From assembly GCA_949155365.1 (NCBI GenBank), contig CASCUT010000008.1, positions 1 through 61,474 of the forward strand: a stretch of DNA of 61,474 nt, given 5' to 3'. The position numbers were made by a program, and so were the translations under genes. Source of the stretch: an uncultured Clostridia bacterium (GTDB taxonomy: Bacteria > Bacillota > Clostridia > TANB77 > CAG-508). The notes under the pieces are model-generated. The model did no database searches. It was not told the DNA's origin and saw only the letters and a list, made by a program, of their open reading frames with translations. Below, piece after piece: positions 37,223 to 47,012 of this stretch (its first letter is position 1; every line of letters starts with the position of its first letter).

Positions 37223-37252
37223 TTTATTTCCTCCTCTTTGTGTTAGGAATTT

Positions 37253-38083
37253 CTAATTTTCAAATAATTCCTTTACATATAATTCTCTATTTTCTAATTC
37301 GTTTTTTTCTCCTTGTAATAAGTTTTTAAAAAAAGCAATTAAGTATTTATCAGTAGGATAAATTCCTTTGGGAATATTCCCATAATTACTTCTTACTAAT
37401 GCATTTCTAAAATATAAACTTTTGTCTTTAAACATATCATTATTGATATGGAACCCCATATTATTCAAATATTTTTCTATAAACACCGCTGTTGTTCTAG
37501 TATTTCCTTCTCCAAATGGATGGACTTGCCAAATACTAGAAGTAAATTTTGCTATATGTTCAATCAGTTCATTTTTATTTGTTTTGGAATAATCAAATTC
37601 CTTTTCTTCTTTAAAATCATAAGCTAAATAACTTTCTATCTCTTGATAATTAACATATTTTACGGTATCTCCATTTAAAATTTCTTCTTTTTTTGTAATA
37701 TTGTAATCTCTGTAATTACCTGCAAAATCATAAATGTTTTTAAACAAATATTGATGAATACTTTTAAGTGTAATGGGACTAAATCCAAAGCTTTTATCTT
37801 CTAATAACTGTGCAATTCTTAAAGATACTAAATCACATTCTTTTTCTCTTTGCACTTGTATATTTGTTAAATTTTGTGTTTCATAATAGTTTTCTAATAA
37901 ACTTTCTACTTGTTTATAATTTAATTCCCCATTAATATTCTTTTTGGATAATTCAATCAAATAATTCGAAGGTTCTAAATTATCAACTTTATTTAAACCA
38001 ATTCCAGTATTCCAATATTCTTGTTTTTTTCTACTATCTGTTGTTTCATTTTCAATGATATAATTTGGCTCTTCCATTTTCAA
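37253..38083 (-). CDS. Fic family AMPylator-like protein
   Basis: 276 residues. Fic core motif HPFGEGNTRTTAVFIEKYL near residue 190 (consensus HPFx[D/E]GNGRxxR), with FAGNYRDYNI and the flap upstream. The second Gly is Thr and the last Arg is Thr, so activity may be altered. No inhibitory antitoxin motif is obvious upstream, and no small antitoxin gene is adjacent. Possibly a stand-alone regulator or solitary toxin. Confidence 0.85.
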   Translation of the reverse strand: MKMEEPNYIIENETTDSRKKQEYWNTGIGLNKVDNLEPSNYLIELSKKNINGELNYKQVESLLENYYETQNLTNIQVQREKECDLVSLRIAQLLEDKSFGFSPITLKSIHQYLFKNIYDFAGNYRDYNITKKEEILNGDTVKYVNYQEIESYLAYDFKEEKEFDYSKTNKNELIEHIAKFTSSIWQVHPFGEGNTRTTAVFIEKYLNNMGFHINNDMFKDKSLYFRNALVRSNYGNIPKGIYPTDKYLIAFFKNLLQGEKNELENRELYVKELFEN

Positions 38084-38159
38084 ACCTCCTTTAATACTTT
38101 GCTATTATACCATAAAGTAGTTTAAATTACTATAGTTTTGTTTTTTTTCTAATAAAATA

Positions 38160-38214
38160 TTGACAAAGCAATTACTTAGTATTATAATGTTACTATCATA
38201 AAGTTAATAAGTAT
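38160..38214 (+). promoter_or_regulatory. pncB promoter with NrtR-type operator candidate
   Basis: TTGACA (38160), 17 bases, TATAAT (38183). Directly downstream at 38194-38214 is TATCAT-AAAG-TTAATAAGTAT, matching TATCAT-TTTA-TTAATAAGTAT of the nadD promoter outside the four central bases, where a repressor would cover the transcription start. Confidence 0.75.
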
Positions 38215-38235
38215 ACTTGATAAGGAGGAATTATC

Positions 38236-39669
38236 ATGAATGATAAATTAGAATTAGTTGCAGATTTTTATGAATTTACTATGTCAAATGGTTATTTCGT
38301 AAAAAACATGAATCAAAAGATTGCTTATTTTGATGTATTTTTTAGAAGAATCCCAGATAGTGGTGGATATGTCATTGTCGCTGGTTTAGAACAAGTAATC
38401 CTTTACATTAAAAACTTAAAATTTACAGAAGAAGATATTGCTTATTTAAGAAGCCAAAATAAATTTTCAGAAGAGTTTTTAGAATATTTAAAGAATTTTA
38501 CTTTTACAGGAGATATTTGGGCTATTCCAGAAGGAACCGTAGTCTTCCCTAATGAAGCCCTACTTACCGTTCGAGCTCCTATGATTGAAGCACAAATTTT
38601 AGAAACGATGTTACTACTTACGATTAATCATCAAAGTTTAATTGCTACCAAAACAAGCCGTATTGTGAATGCTTCTAAAGGTATTCCTGTTATGGAATTT
38701 GGTGCAAGACGTGCTCATGGAATTGATGCTGCTGTTTCTGGTGCTAGAGCTTCTATCATTGGTGGTGCGGTTGGTACTTCTTGCACGCTATCTGCCAAAG
38801 AATTTGATGTACCTGCTAGTGGGACTATGGCACATAGCTGGATACAAAGCTTTGACTCAGAATATGAGGCATTTAAAGCTTATGCTGAAATCTACCCAGA
38901 TGATTGTACTCTTTTAATCGATACTTATAATACGATAGAAAGCGGACTTCCTAATGCTATTAAGGTATTTAACGAAGTATTAAAACCAAAGGGAATCCGT
39001 CCTAAAGCGGTTCGTCTAGATAGTGGAGATTTAGCTTATCTATCCAAAAAGGTAAGAAAAATCTTAGATGAAAATGGTTACCCAGATTGTAAAATTTGTG
39101 CTACCAACTCTTTAGACGAATACCTAATTAGTTCTCTTATTGAGCAAGAAGCTAAAATTGATAGCTTTGGTGTAGGGGAAAATCTAATCACTGCTAAAAG
39201 TGAACCTGTCTTTGGTGGTGTATATAAATTAGTAGCCATTGAAGAAAATGGTACTATCACCCCTAAAATAAAAGTAAGCGAAACTGCCATCAAAGTAACC
39301 AACCCAGGTTTCAAAAAACTATATCGTTTCTATGACAAAGAGACAAAAAAAGCCTTAGCCGATGTCATCACTTTACCAGATGAAGTGATTCCGAAAAACA
39401 ACTATACTATCTTCGACCCACAAAATCCTTGGAAAAAGAAAACACTAACTAACTACACCGTAAGACCACTTCAAGAAAAAATATTCGAAAACGGAAAACT
39501 AATCTACCAAAATCCAACCCTAAAGGAAATTGCAAAATATGCGAAAAAAGAATTAAATACTTTATGGGAAGAAGTGAAAAGACTAGAAAAACCTCATGAA
39601 TACTATGTTGATTTATCCAAAGATTTATGGACTCTTAAAAACAACATGTTAAATAATATTTATTTTTAG
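38236..39669 (+). CDS. pncB: Nicotinate phosphoribosyltransferase
   Basis: Makes nicotinate mononucleotide for NAD salvage. 477 residues: YEFTMSNGYF at the N-terminus, EFGARRAHGIDAA (phosphoribosyl-binding), GTMAHSWIQSF, VRLDSGDLAYLSKKVR and GVGENLITA motifs. AAGGAGG before the ATG. Shares an operator-like site with the nadD-nadE operon and the NrtR-like gene. No in-frame CGG (an AAC-GGA is in normal phase). Confidence 0.93.
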   Translation: MNDKLELVADFYEFTMSNGYFVKNMNQKIAYFDVFFRRIPDSGGYVIVAGLEQVILYIKNLKFTEEDIAYLRSQNKFSEEFLEYLKNFTFTGDIWAIPEGTVVFPNEALLTVRAPMIEAQILETMLLLTINHQSLIATKTSRIVNASKGIPVMEFGARRAHGIDAAVSGARASIIGGAVGTSCTLSAKEFDVPASGTMAHSWIQSFDSEYEAFKAYAEIYPDDCTLLIDTYNTIESGLPNAIKVFNEVLKPKGIRPKAVRLDSGDLAYLSKKVRKILDENGYPDCKICATNSLDEYLISSLIEQEAKIDSFGVGENLITAKSEPVFGGVYKLVAIEENGTITPKIKVSETAIKVTNPGFKKLYRFYDKETKKALADVITLPDEVIPKNNYTIFDPQNPWKKKTLTNYTVRPLQEKIFENGKLIYQNPTLKEIAKYAKKELNTLWEEVKRLEKPHEYYVDLSKDLWTLKNNMLNNIYF

Positions 39670-39951
39670 TAGAACAAGAGGTGTATTAAGTGTGTGACAA
39701 GAGGAACATCCCTTTTGTTACACGCTTGTCTCATTCTTATGTATTTTTGCTATTATTTAGGCTTTTGGTCCTGATTTTGCTACGATTTATTTACTTTTGC
39801 GCTAAAATAGTGTATGATAGATATGTGGATAGGATATACTATCTTTCTTTTATTTATTAAAATGTTTTATTACTATAATTCATTTTGTATTCGAATGATA
39901 TGATATTTGTTACTTATTGGCTATGTTAGAAGATAAAAAGGAGGATTGTAG

Positions 39952-40785
39952 ATGTTTCGATTAATTGCAAGCGACTTAGATGGTACCATGTTTAAAGAGC
40001 AGGATTCGATTCCCCAAGATAATTTAAAAGCAATTGATAATTTGCATAAAAAGCAGATTCCTTTTGTGGTTTGTACTGGGAAAACATATTCTGTTAGTAA
40101 GGATATTTGTCAGAATCTTCATGCTAATTTTGGTATCTTTGGCAATGGAAATCAAATTATTGATTTGACAACCGGAGAAGAAATTGCTAAAAGGACTTTG
40201 ACTCTTGATGAGATAAGAACTTGCTTTTTGATGATTGAAAATCAGAATTTACATGTTCATGCTTATACAGAAAATAGTATTATTACTACTAAGTTACTGT
40301 ATTTGGATTTACGTACTTCTATCCTTTCTAAGGATAAAATGGATTTTGTAATAGTTCCTTCTGTTTTGGACTATATTGAAAAACAAAATCCTACTATTTT
40401 AAAACTTGTCATTTCTTCTCCTTCTAGTCTTAGTAAGTTAAAAGAAGAGCTTGAGGAAAAGGCGAATTTTAGTATTATGTATGTTAAGAAAACAGGGATT
40501 TATCGAGATACTACAATTGATAAAGAATATGAGTATTTGGATATTTCTCCTTCTAATGTAACCAAAGGAAAAGCGTTGGAACAGTTAAAAAATCATTTAA
40601 ATCTGCAAACAGAAGAAGTTTTATCCATTGGGGATAATCTTAATGATATCTCTATGTTTGAAGCTTCTGGTGTAGGGGTAGCTGTTCATAATGCTTATGA
40701 TGAAGTCAAAGAAGTAGCAAATTTTACTACTTCACAATCTGCTGAAAATGGTGCTTTTGCAGAAGCTATTTATCAGTTTATTTAA
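39952..40785 (+). CDS. HAD superfamily hydrolase (Cof/IIB subfamily)
   Basis: 277 residues. DLDGTMF (motif I, residues 8-14), CTGKTYS (motif II), KGKALEQL (motif III Lys) and SIGDNLNDISMFEAS (motif IV). A sugar-phosphate or nucleotide phosphatase; substrate unknown. Confidence 0.88.
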   Translation: MFRLIASDLDGTMFKEQDSIPQDNLKAIDNLHKKQIPFVVCTGKTYSVSKDICQNLHANFGIFGNGNQIIDLTTGEEIAKRTLTLDEIRTCFLMIENQNLHVHAYTENSIITTKLLYLDLRTSILSKDKMDFVIVPSVLDYIEKQNPTILKLVISSPSSLSKLKEELEEKANFSIMYVKKTGIYRDTTIDKEYEYLDISPSNVTKGKALEQLKNHLNLQTEEVLSIGDNLNDISMFEASGVGVAVHNAYDEVKEVANFTTSQSAENGAFAEAIYQFI

Positions 40786-40832
40786 AAAGAGTGCCCTGCT
40801 TACAGCTTTTTGTAAACAGGGCGTTCTTTTTT
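40786..40832. terminator. Bidirectional terminator
   Basis: AAAGAGTGCCCTGCTTACA / TGTAAACAGGGCGTTCTTT with T6, between convergent genes. Confidence 0.85.
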
Positions 40833-41370
40833 ATTTCTTCTTTTGCTTTATTTCTCTAATGATATGATAGCATTTTACTATCATTTGATAAAAAAATCGA
40901 TAGATATAAGTGATTATTCCTGCAGTAACTCCCCCTACCATTATTCCTAGCAAAGCACACTCTGCTTTTGGAACATACTTTTCCATTTTTGGATAGATGA
41001 GTGGTGTATTTCGATAACCCTCTTTATTGCATATCTCTTCTGCTTTTACCTTTTGTTTGTTTTGGTCAAAGGTTATCCTTAATTCATAATCACTGCTTTC
41101 ATTTGAAACTAATGTTACTATGATTTCAGGATTTTGTACTTCAATTTTGGCACCTTTCATTTCGTATACTTTATCGAAATTTTTCTGCAATACCTCTTCT
41201 TGTTCGTGTAACCACTTATAATCTTCTACTGTTGGTCCATCAAATTTGTGTAATACTACTCCTACTTTTGAAAATAACCATATCCAAAAAATGCTACTTA
41301 GTATCCAAAAAATGATCATTCCAACATCATAACCTAATGCCCGAAAAAAGTTACTTAACCGTTTTTTCAT
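40831..41370 (-). CDS. Hypothetical membrane protein
   Basis: 179 residues with an N-terminal hydrophobic helix (IIFWILSSIFWIWLFSKVG) and a second one near the C-terminus (ALLGIMVGGVTAGIITYIY). A perfect AGGAGG fixes the start at 41370. Codons 4 and 10 are both in-frame CGG (AAA-CGG-TTA, TTT-CGG-GCA) and must be read as sense; a +1 shift at codon 4 gives GGT-TAA. Function unknown. Confidence 0.55.
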   Translation of the reverse strand: MKKRLSNFFRALGYDVGMIIFWILSSIFWIWLFSKVGVVLHKFDGPTVEDYKWLHEQEEVLQKNFDKVYEMKGAKIEVQNPEIIVTLVSNESSDYELRITFDQNKQKVKAEEICNKEGYRNTPLIYPKMEKYVPKAECALLGIMVGGVTAGIITYIYRFFYQMIVKCYHIIREIKQKKK

Positions 41371-41437
41371 GTGAGATATCCTCCTATTGTTTTTTGGACA
41401 TTATAGCACATTATGTTTTCTTTTTCAAGAGTGAAAT

Positions 41438-42286
41438 TTAAAATACATGTGGCTGAAAATGGGTGTTAAATTGATATAATTTGGATGGTCGATGTCCTGC
41501 ATTTTCCTCGTATTCTTCCGTTTCGATTACCATGTCTGCTATTTTTCTTCTAAAGTTTGCTTTTAGAAGTGGTTTGTCTAACAATATTTCATATACTTGT
41601 TGTAGCTTTGTTAGCGTAAATTTCTCTGGCATTAAGTGAAAGGCAATTGTTGTGTATTCTACTTTGTTTTTTAGTCTTTCGATTGCATATACTAGCATTT
41701 TTGCATGATCAAATGCTAAGTCTGATTGTAAAATTTGCGTATAAATAATCAAATTTCCATTTACTAGTTCTTTTACGACTTCTACCTTACTTTTTAATAC
41801 TATTTCTTTGTTTTCTAGTATAATTTCTATCTGTTCTGTTTTGTAATATCCATCTTTTCTATCGGTTCTTTTCTCTTGAATAGTTTTCAATTTAATATTA
41901 AACCATTCTATCTCTTCTACATTTTTTCCTGCTTTTATTTGAATATTATTACTATCTACTAAGCCCATATAAGAGGTACTAATTACTCTCTCTCTTGGGT
42001 CTCTTAATGGATTTCCCCAAGAATATAATTGTTCTAAGTAAATATCTTTTATATTGGCTTTCTCCTCTAAGCATCGATTTACCGCTTCTTCAAAACTTTC
42101 TTTTTCTCCTACAAAGGTACCTGGCAAAGACCACTTATCTTTATATGGTTCTCCTGCTCTTTTTACTAATAATACTTGAAATTTCTTTTCTGGCAGTTTT
42201 CTATAGTTATCTACATTTACATCTCTTACTGTAAATACAATACTGTCTATCGTAACAGATGGCCTAAAAAATACTTCTTTTTTCAT
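41438..42286 (-). CDS. nrtR: NrtR-like NUDIX-winged-helix transcription factor
   Basis: About 282 residues. N-terminal NUDIX domain (WSLPGTFVGEKESFEEAVNRCLEEKANI; a Nudix box with degenerate catalytic glutamates) fused to a C-terminal winged helix (TLTKLQQVYEILLDKPLLKANFRRKI). This is the NrtR layout, a repressor that senses ADP-ribose or a related NAD product. The nearby pncB, nadD and nadE are standard NrtR targets. ATG at 42286 with GGAGG is preferred to the upstream TTG. Confidence 0.85.
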   Translation of the reverse strand: MKKEVFFRPSVTIDSIVFTVRDVNVDNYRKLPEKKFQVLLVKRAGEPYKDKWSLPGTFVGEKESFEEAVNRCLEEKANIKDIYLEQLYSWGNPLRDPRERVISTSYMGLVDSNNIQIKAGKNVEEIEWFNIKLKTIQEKRTDRKDGYYKTEQIEIILENKEIVLKSKVEVVKELVNGNLIIYTQILQSDLAFDHAKMLVYAIERLKNKVEYTTIAFHLMPEKFTLTKLQQVYEILLDKPLLKANFRRKIADMVIETEEYEENAGHRPSKLYQFNTHFQPHVF

Positions 42287-42390
42287 CTTTCTTTTTTCCT
42301 CCAACTTTTATTATTTCCGCTTCTTTATTGGTACTTGTTTTGTATGATATTACTCTTTTCTTATAAACTTTGCATACAAATAGCAGTTAA

Positions 42391-42429
42391 CATCATTTTA
42401 ATAATAACATTAACTGCTGTTTTTGTCAA
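42391..42429 (-). promoter_or_regulatory. nrtR promoter with overlapping operator candidate
   Basis: Minus strand: TTGACA (42424-42429), 17 bases, TATTAT (42401-42406). The -10 lies in a palindrome CAGTTAATGTTAT / ATGATGTTAACTG whose core CATCAT-TTTA-ATAATAACATT resembles the nadD and pncB sites, consistent with autoregulation. Confidence 0.7.
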
Positions 42430-42439
42430 TTTCTACTTT

Positions 42440-43531
42440 TTACAGTTCTAATTTCATATCTCCTTCTTTTATCATACCTCTTTTTCTCATGAACCAGCTA
42501 ACTAACCATGCAATTATTCCTGGTAATAGGAAATGTAGTAATACTATTTTAATTATTAAAATTACTGCATTTTCTGTGCCTGCCATCGTTTGCCATGTCA
42601 TAAATTGTCCTACAAAGCCTGCGGTTCCCATTCCTGCTCCTGAAGCATTGTTTGTCATATGAAATAGCAAGGTAGAAACTGGTCCTAGAATAGCACTTGC
42701 TATAATCGCTGGTAGCCATATTACTGGCTTTTTCATAATGTTTGGTACTTGAAGCATACTCGTTCCAATCCCTTGTGATAATAATCCTCCTACTTTGTTT
42801 TCTTTGTAACTTGCAATCGCAAATCCTATCATATTCGCACAACAGCCTACTGTTGCTGCTCCTCCTGCTAATCCATTTAAATTTAAAATAATAGCTAAGG
42901 CTGCAGAACTAATTGGCAATGTTAAAATCATCCCCATAATAACAGAAACTAAAATTCCCATAAAGAATGGTTCTTTCTCAACTGCCCAATTTATCATGTT
43001 TCCTAGTAATAGCATGAAGTTAGAAATGGTAGGTCCGATTACTAGGCCAATTGCACCACCGATTAAAATGGTAACAAGAGGAACTAAAATAATATCTACT
43101 TTCGTTTTTCCTGTTATTACTTTTCCTACTTCTATTCCAATATAACTTGCTATAAATGCTCCCATTGGTTCTCCTGGACCAGTTAATACAATGCTTCCCT
43201 CTACTAACACACTTCCTGCTATTATCTTACTTGCAAAAGCTCCTATTAGACCTGCAATTCCTGCTGAAACAGTAACAAATGGGGATGCTTTATATTTTAC
43301 TGCTACGCCTACTCCAATTCCTGCTCCTGTTAGTGAAGCACATATCTTTCCTATTAGAATTAACATCGTTCCTATTTGATTGTTTCCTACTAATTTTCCT
43401 ATTTGTTCTATGATTAAACCAATAATTAGTGTAGAAAATAATCCCCATGCCATTCCAGTTAATCCATCAATACAGATATGCTCAAATAGTTTTTTTCCTT
43501 TTTTCTTAATCACTTCTAATTTTCCTTTCAT
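42440..43531 (-). CDS. PTS EIIC-like membrane protein (PTS_EIIC_2 type)
   Basis: 363 residues, about nine or ten Gly-rich hydrophobic segments (GAGIGVGVAVKYKASPFVTV, GAIGLVIGPTISNFMLLLG, NGLAGGAATVGCCANMIGF). Resembles PF13303-type PTS EIIC-like permeases that lack partner IIA/IIB domains. Substrate unknown; location next to NAD genes could hint at a vitamin or nucleoside, but this is speculation. Confidence 0.72.
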   Translation of the reverse strand: MKGKLEVIKKKGKKLFEHICIDGLTGMAWGLFSTLIIGLIIEQIGKLVGNNQIGTMLILIGKICASLTGAGIGVGVAVKYKASPFVTVSAGIAGLIGAFASKIIAGSVLVEGSIVLTGPGEPMGAFIASYIGIEVGKVITGKTKVDIILVPLVTILIGGAIGLVIGPTISNFMLLLGNMINWAVEKEPFFMGILVSVIMGMILTLPISSAALAIILNLNGLAGGAATVGCCANMIGFAIASYKENKVGGLLSQGIGTSMLQVPNIMKKPVIWLPAIIASAILGPVSTLLFHMTNNASGAGMGTAGFVGQFMTWQTMAGTENAVILIIKIVLLHFLLPGIIAWLVSWFMRKRGMIKEGDMKLEL

Positions 43532-43741
43532 CTTTTTTACCTCCTTTTGAAGTTAGAAATGCTATATTCTAATCTTTCTTAAAATTTACTTATTTTACTT
43601 TTCTTTCTCTCAAATTTTTATTTTGCAATTTACGATTTCTCGCTTAGACATTCCATCTTTTATCTTTCTTATTATCTTTTTAATACTATCATTTTTTCTA
43701 AGATTAGAGCATATTGCTATGCTCTAATCTCTCTTTTATTC

Positions 43742-44485
43742 TTAAAGTCTGTGGTATACTGGTATTGGCTTCCTCTTGTGCTCTGCTATTTTTTCTTTTC
43801 TTACAATGATTTCCATTGCCTTTTCCTCGGTTTTACCTGTTTCAATGTATTCTGCGATTTGCTTGTAGGTAACCCCTAATTTTTCTTCGTCGGTGAGTCC
43901 GCCTAGCCCATCATTTGGTGCCTTCTTTATAATTTTATCTGGTACACCCAAATATTCTGCTATTTGCAAAACTTCTTCCACAGTAAACTCTGCAATTGGA
44001 TTAAAATCGTGGGCATTATCTCCCCACTTTGTAGTATATCCTACGACTGCTTCGCACTTGTTTCCTGTTCCCATCACTAAATAGTTTCGGTTTTGTGCAA
44101 TGTAGTATAAGGTGGTCATTCTTAGTCTTGGCTTGGTATTGATTTTTGCTTCTCTTCCTCGCCACTCTTCTTTTGGCATAATTACTTTATCGATTTGCTT
44201 TTCTAATGCCTGATAAGTTTCACTTATATCTACTTTTATTAGTGGTACATCAAATGCTTCTGCTATTAACTTTGCATCTTCCATATCGGCTTTAATGGAA
44301 TTACATGGAATAGAAACGGTTAATACCTTATCGCTTCCTAATGCTTTTTGTGCTAATGCAATTACCGTTGCACAATCTTTTCCTCCACTGTTTCCAATGA
44401 CTACGCCATCTGCTCTTGCCTCTTCTACATAGTTTTTAATCCATTTGGTTATCTCTTGTACTTCTTTTTGAATCTCTTTTATCAT
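43742..44485 (-). CDS. nadE: NH3-dependent NAD+ synthetase
   Basis: Last step of NAD synthesis. 247 residues: ATP-pyrophosphatase P-loop VIGNSGGKDCATVIALAQKA (SGGxDS variant), GTGNKCEAVVGYTTKWGD and KAPNDGLGGLTDEEKLG. No glutaminase domain. Overlaps nadD by four bases, so the two are translationally coupled. Confidence 0.95.
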   Translation of the reverse strand: MIKEIQKEVQEITKWIKNYVEEARADGVVIGNSGGKDCATVIALAQKALGSDKVLTVSIPCNSIKADMEDAKLIAEAFDVPLIKVDISETYQALEKQIDKVIMPKEEWRGREAKINTKPRLRMTTLYYIAQNRNYLVMGTGNKCEAVVGYTTKWGDNAHDFNPIAEFTVEEVLQIAEYLGVPDKIIKKAPNDGLGGLTDEEKLGVTYKQIAEYIETGKTEEKAMEIIVRKEKIAEHKRKPIPVYHRL

Positions 44486-45102
44486 CGCTTTTCCTCCTTA
44501 TATAAATGATATTGGTTAATATAATGGTACACTTCCTCTGGCAATAAATATCTTGCACTTTTCTGGCTTTTTATTAATTCTCTTATGTAAGTCGAACTAA
44601 TGGTGTTCCCCATTCCATCTTTTACTATCTTTATATTCTGTTTATAGCGATTTAATAATTCATTTTCTTTTACAATTTCTTCTATTGTGTCCTCATTTCT
44701 TTCTCTTACTAAAATTTTATGCTTCGAGATTAATTCTTCTGGCCTTTTCCAAGTGGAAATTTCCTTTAGATTGTCACTTCCTATCAAAAGCCATACTTCT
44801 TTATCTGGAAATTGCTTTTGAATGGCTTCTAACACTTCTACTGTGTATAAAGAGCGGTCTCCATGCATATCCACATCAGATAGCATAAACTGGCTATTTT
44901 TCTCTATCACTGCCTTTAGCATTTGATAACGATGTGTATTTTCTTCTAGGCCTGCTTTGGCATAGGTTTTATTGACTGGAACAAACACTACTCTTTCTAC
45001 CTCTTCAAATTCATTTAGTACCTGTTGTGCCATTGAAAAATGTGAACTGTGAGGTGGATTAAAAGAACCTCCAAATACAACAATGCTGTTTTTCGTTTTC
45101 AT
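44482..45102 (-). CDS. nadD: Nicotinate-mononucleotide adenylyltransferase
   Basis: Adenylates NaMN to deamido-NAD. About 206 residues: FGGSFNPPHSSHFSMAQQVL (HxGH-type site, GxFxPxHxxH), LLIGSDNLKEISTWKRPEEL, and C-terminal ISSTYIRELIKSQKSARYLLPEEV. ATG at 45102 with AAGGAG is preferred over an in-frame GTG three codons upstream. First gene of nadD-nadE, with an operator-overlapped promoter. Confidence 0.94.
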   Translation of the reverse strand: MKTKNSIVVFGGSFNPPHSSHFSMAQQVLNEFEEVERVVFVPVNKTYAKAGLEENTHRYQMLKAVIEKNSQFMLSDVDMHGDRSLYTVEVLEAIQKQFPDKEVWLLIGSDNLKEISTWKRPEELISKHKILVRERNEDTIEEIVKENELLNRYKQNIKIVKDGMGNTISSTYIRELIKSQKSARYLLPEEVYHYINQYHLYKEEKR

Positions 45103-45130
45103 TCTGTTCACTCCTTTTCTTCGTTGTTAT

Positions 45131-45186
45131 TATCATTTTATTAATAAGTATGTTATTATTATAATGATAATATGTGTTTTTGTCAA
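45131..45186 (-). promoter_or_regulatory. nadD-nadE promoter with palindromic operator candidate
   Basis: Minus strand: TTGACA (45181-45186), 17 bases, TATAAT (45158-45163). The -10 is inside a 39-base palindrome (45131-45169) made of two inverted 17-base arms around GTATG; one arm is TATCAT-TTTA-TTAATAAGTAT, as at pncB. Confidence 0.8.
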
Positions 45187-45214
45187 TACTTTTCCCACAA
45201 TTTGTTGTTTTTTC

Positions 45215-45475
45215 TTAAATCAAAAGCATTCCTACTTCATATAATCCATTTTTCTGTCTAATTGTCCCATCTCTTTCTAAGATACTCAGCGTATTTTTCA
45301 AGCATTCTTCTGTTTCTTCTGACTTGTGATAACTAGAACCTGCTAAATTCCAATTAATAACTGTTAACACCTCTTCTAAGGTAAATTTTCCCTCTGACCG
45401 AAGAAGGATACTTGTTACCAAATTCTGCATATCTCCACTTGTTTTTACATCTCTTCCGATTTTCACATGTGCCAT
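45215..45475 (-). CDS. Small hypothetical protein, possible winged helix
   Basis: 86 residues: FTLEEVLTVINWNLAGSS ... CLKNTLSILERDGTIRQKNGLYEV has a helix-strand pattern like a winged helix with wing RQKNGLYEV. Codon 26 is an in-frame CGG (CTT-CGG-TCA) that must be sense. Not recognised. Confidence 0.5.
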   Translation of the reverse strand: MAHVKIGRDVKTSGDMQNLVTSILLRSEGKFTLEEVLTVINWNLAGSSYHKSEETEECLKNTLSILERDGTIRQKNGLYEVGMLLI

Positions 45476-45574
45476 ACATTTTCCTCCTAATATTTATTAT
45501 GGTGGTTCTTTGTATTATTGATTTCTTGTATAATATAACATAATATTTGAACTATGTCTACCTTTTTTTATATC

Positions 45575-45612
45575 AAAAAAAACGAATTACCTATCATCCG
45601 TAATTCGCTTCT
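45575..45612 (-). terminator. Terminator of the TagO-rubredoxin gene
   Basis: Minus strand GCGAATTAC / GTAATTCG with T8 following. Confidence 0.75.
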
Positions 45613-45618
45613 TCTTTT

Positions 45619-46857
45619 TTATATTTTTTCAAACATATCTTTTCCAACACCACATAGTGGGCAAACCCAATCTTCTGGGATATCTTCAAATTTTGTTCCT
45701 GGTGCAATTCCACTATCTGGGTCTCCGATTTCTGGGTCATAAACATAACCACATGCCATACATTTATACATTTGTTTTTCACCTTCTTTCAATTTAAAAA
45801 ATTCTTTATATCCGATACACACAACTGCAATTACCATTAAGGCAAAAGAAATTGCTTTCCATATATCGCTTTCAAATAAGATAACAGCAAACATACCACA
45901 CACTACACTAACACCATATAGGAATAGTACTGCTTCTTTTTGGCTAAATCCTTTTTCAATTAGTTTATGATGTAAATGTCCTTTGTCTGCTTGGAATACT
46001 GCTTTTAATGATTTTCCTTTTACTAGCCTTCTAATAATAGCCGATAGCGTATCAAAAATTGGTAATCCTAGTACAATCATTGGTAATACAATGACAAATG
46101 CAGTTGCTGTTTTAGCAATTCCTAGGATAGATACAATCGATATTGTAAATCCGATAAAGTTTGTTCCTATGTCTCCAATAAAAGTTTTAGCTGGGTTAAA
46201 ATTAAATGGTAAAAATCCTGCTAATGCACCTACTAATGTAGTAATCATAATAATGGCAAGGAAAGGTGAGCCATTTAATGCAAAAATGATAAGTAAGGAT
46301 ACACAAGAAATAATAGAAATTCCTGTGGATAGTCCATCTAATCCATCAATTAAATTAATGGCATTGGTAATTCCTACTATCCAACCCATTGTTAGGAGAA
46401 TGGAAAATAGATTACTTAGTATAATGTTTCCTTCTAAAAATGGCATATCAAAATTATCAATACGAATACCACAAGCAACAACAATACCTGCTGATATCAG
46501 TTGCCCTGTTAATTTGGTTAAGGGATGTATTCCTTTAATATCATCAAAAAAGCAAAATATACTTAATACCATTGTGCCACCTAAAAATCCTACTAATTTT
46601 AGGGCATATGTTTCTGGTCCAAATAGATTTATATTTCCTTCTAAAGAAGATGTAATAATCAAATACACCATCGATATTAAAAATCCTATAATAACGGCAG
46701 GTCCACCGAACTTTGGCATGACTTTTGTATGCATTCTTCTCTCATCTTTTGGTATATCTACGGCACCTATTTTCCTTGCTATTTTGATGGTATATGGTGT
46801 TAATACAAAAGTGGCAATAAAAGCAAGTAAAAAGGCTATTGCAATATCTCCCCACAT
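45619..46857 (-). CDS. TagO/WecA-like lipid-sugar phosphotransferase continuous with a rubredoxin domain
   Basis: 412 residues. Residues 1-355 are a polyprenyl-phosphate GlcNAc-1-phosphate transferase with about ten membrane segments and motifs [36 protein letters not shown] and [12 protein letters not shown]. The last 50 are a full rubredoxin ([25 protein letters not shown]). An internal ATG at the rubredoxin start has AAGGTG nine bases upstream, so rubredoxin may also be made separately. The domain pairing is unusual for this enzyme. Confidence 0.82.
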   Translation of the reverse strand: MWGDIAIAFLLAFIATFVLTPYTIKIARKIGAVDIPKDERRMHTKVMPKFGGPAVIIGFLISMVYLIITSSLEGNINLFGPETYALKLVGFLGGTMVLSIFCFFDDIKGIHPLTKLTGQLISAGIVVACGIRIDNFDMPFLEGNIILSNLFSILLTMGWIVGITNAINLIDGLDGLSTGISIISCVSLLIIFALNGSPFLAIIMITTLVGALAGFLPFNFNPAKTFIGDIGTNFIGFTISIVSILGIAKTATAFVIVLPMIVLGLPIFDTLSAIIRRLVKGKSLKAVFQADKGHLHHKLIEKGFSQKEAVLFLYGVSVVCGMFAVILFESDIWKAISFALMVIAVVCIGYKEFFKLKEGEKQMYKCMACGYVYDPEIGDPDSGIAPGTKFEDIPEDWVCPLCGVGKDMFEKI

Positions 46858-47012
46858 AGTCTACCTCCTACTCTATGTTCATTAATATATCACAATAGCT
46901 TGTCTTTTACAAGTTTTTACTTAACATTTTATGGCAAAAGTTAGTACTTAAATTACTATTTCCTTTTTCCTATTTTTTATACTAAAATTAAGATGTTTTC
47001 CTTTCATTTGAA

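Noticed and set aside
37253-38083. Fic-antitoxin module
   Set aside because: No small antitoxin gene or inhibitory motif upstream; recorded as a solitary Fic protein.
45983-46885. 300-residue plus-strand frame opposite the TagO-like gene
   Set aside because: Antisense shadow of a membrane protein; composition and lack of start signals argue against coding.
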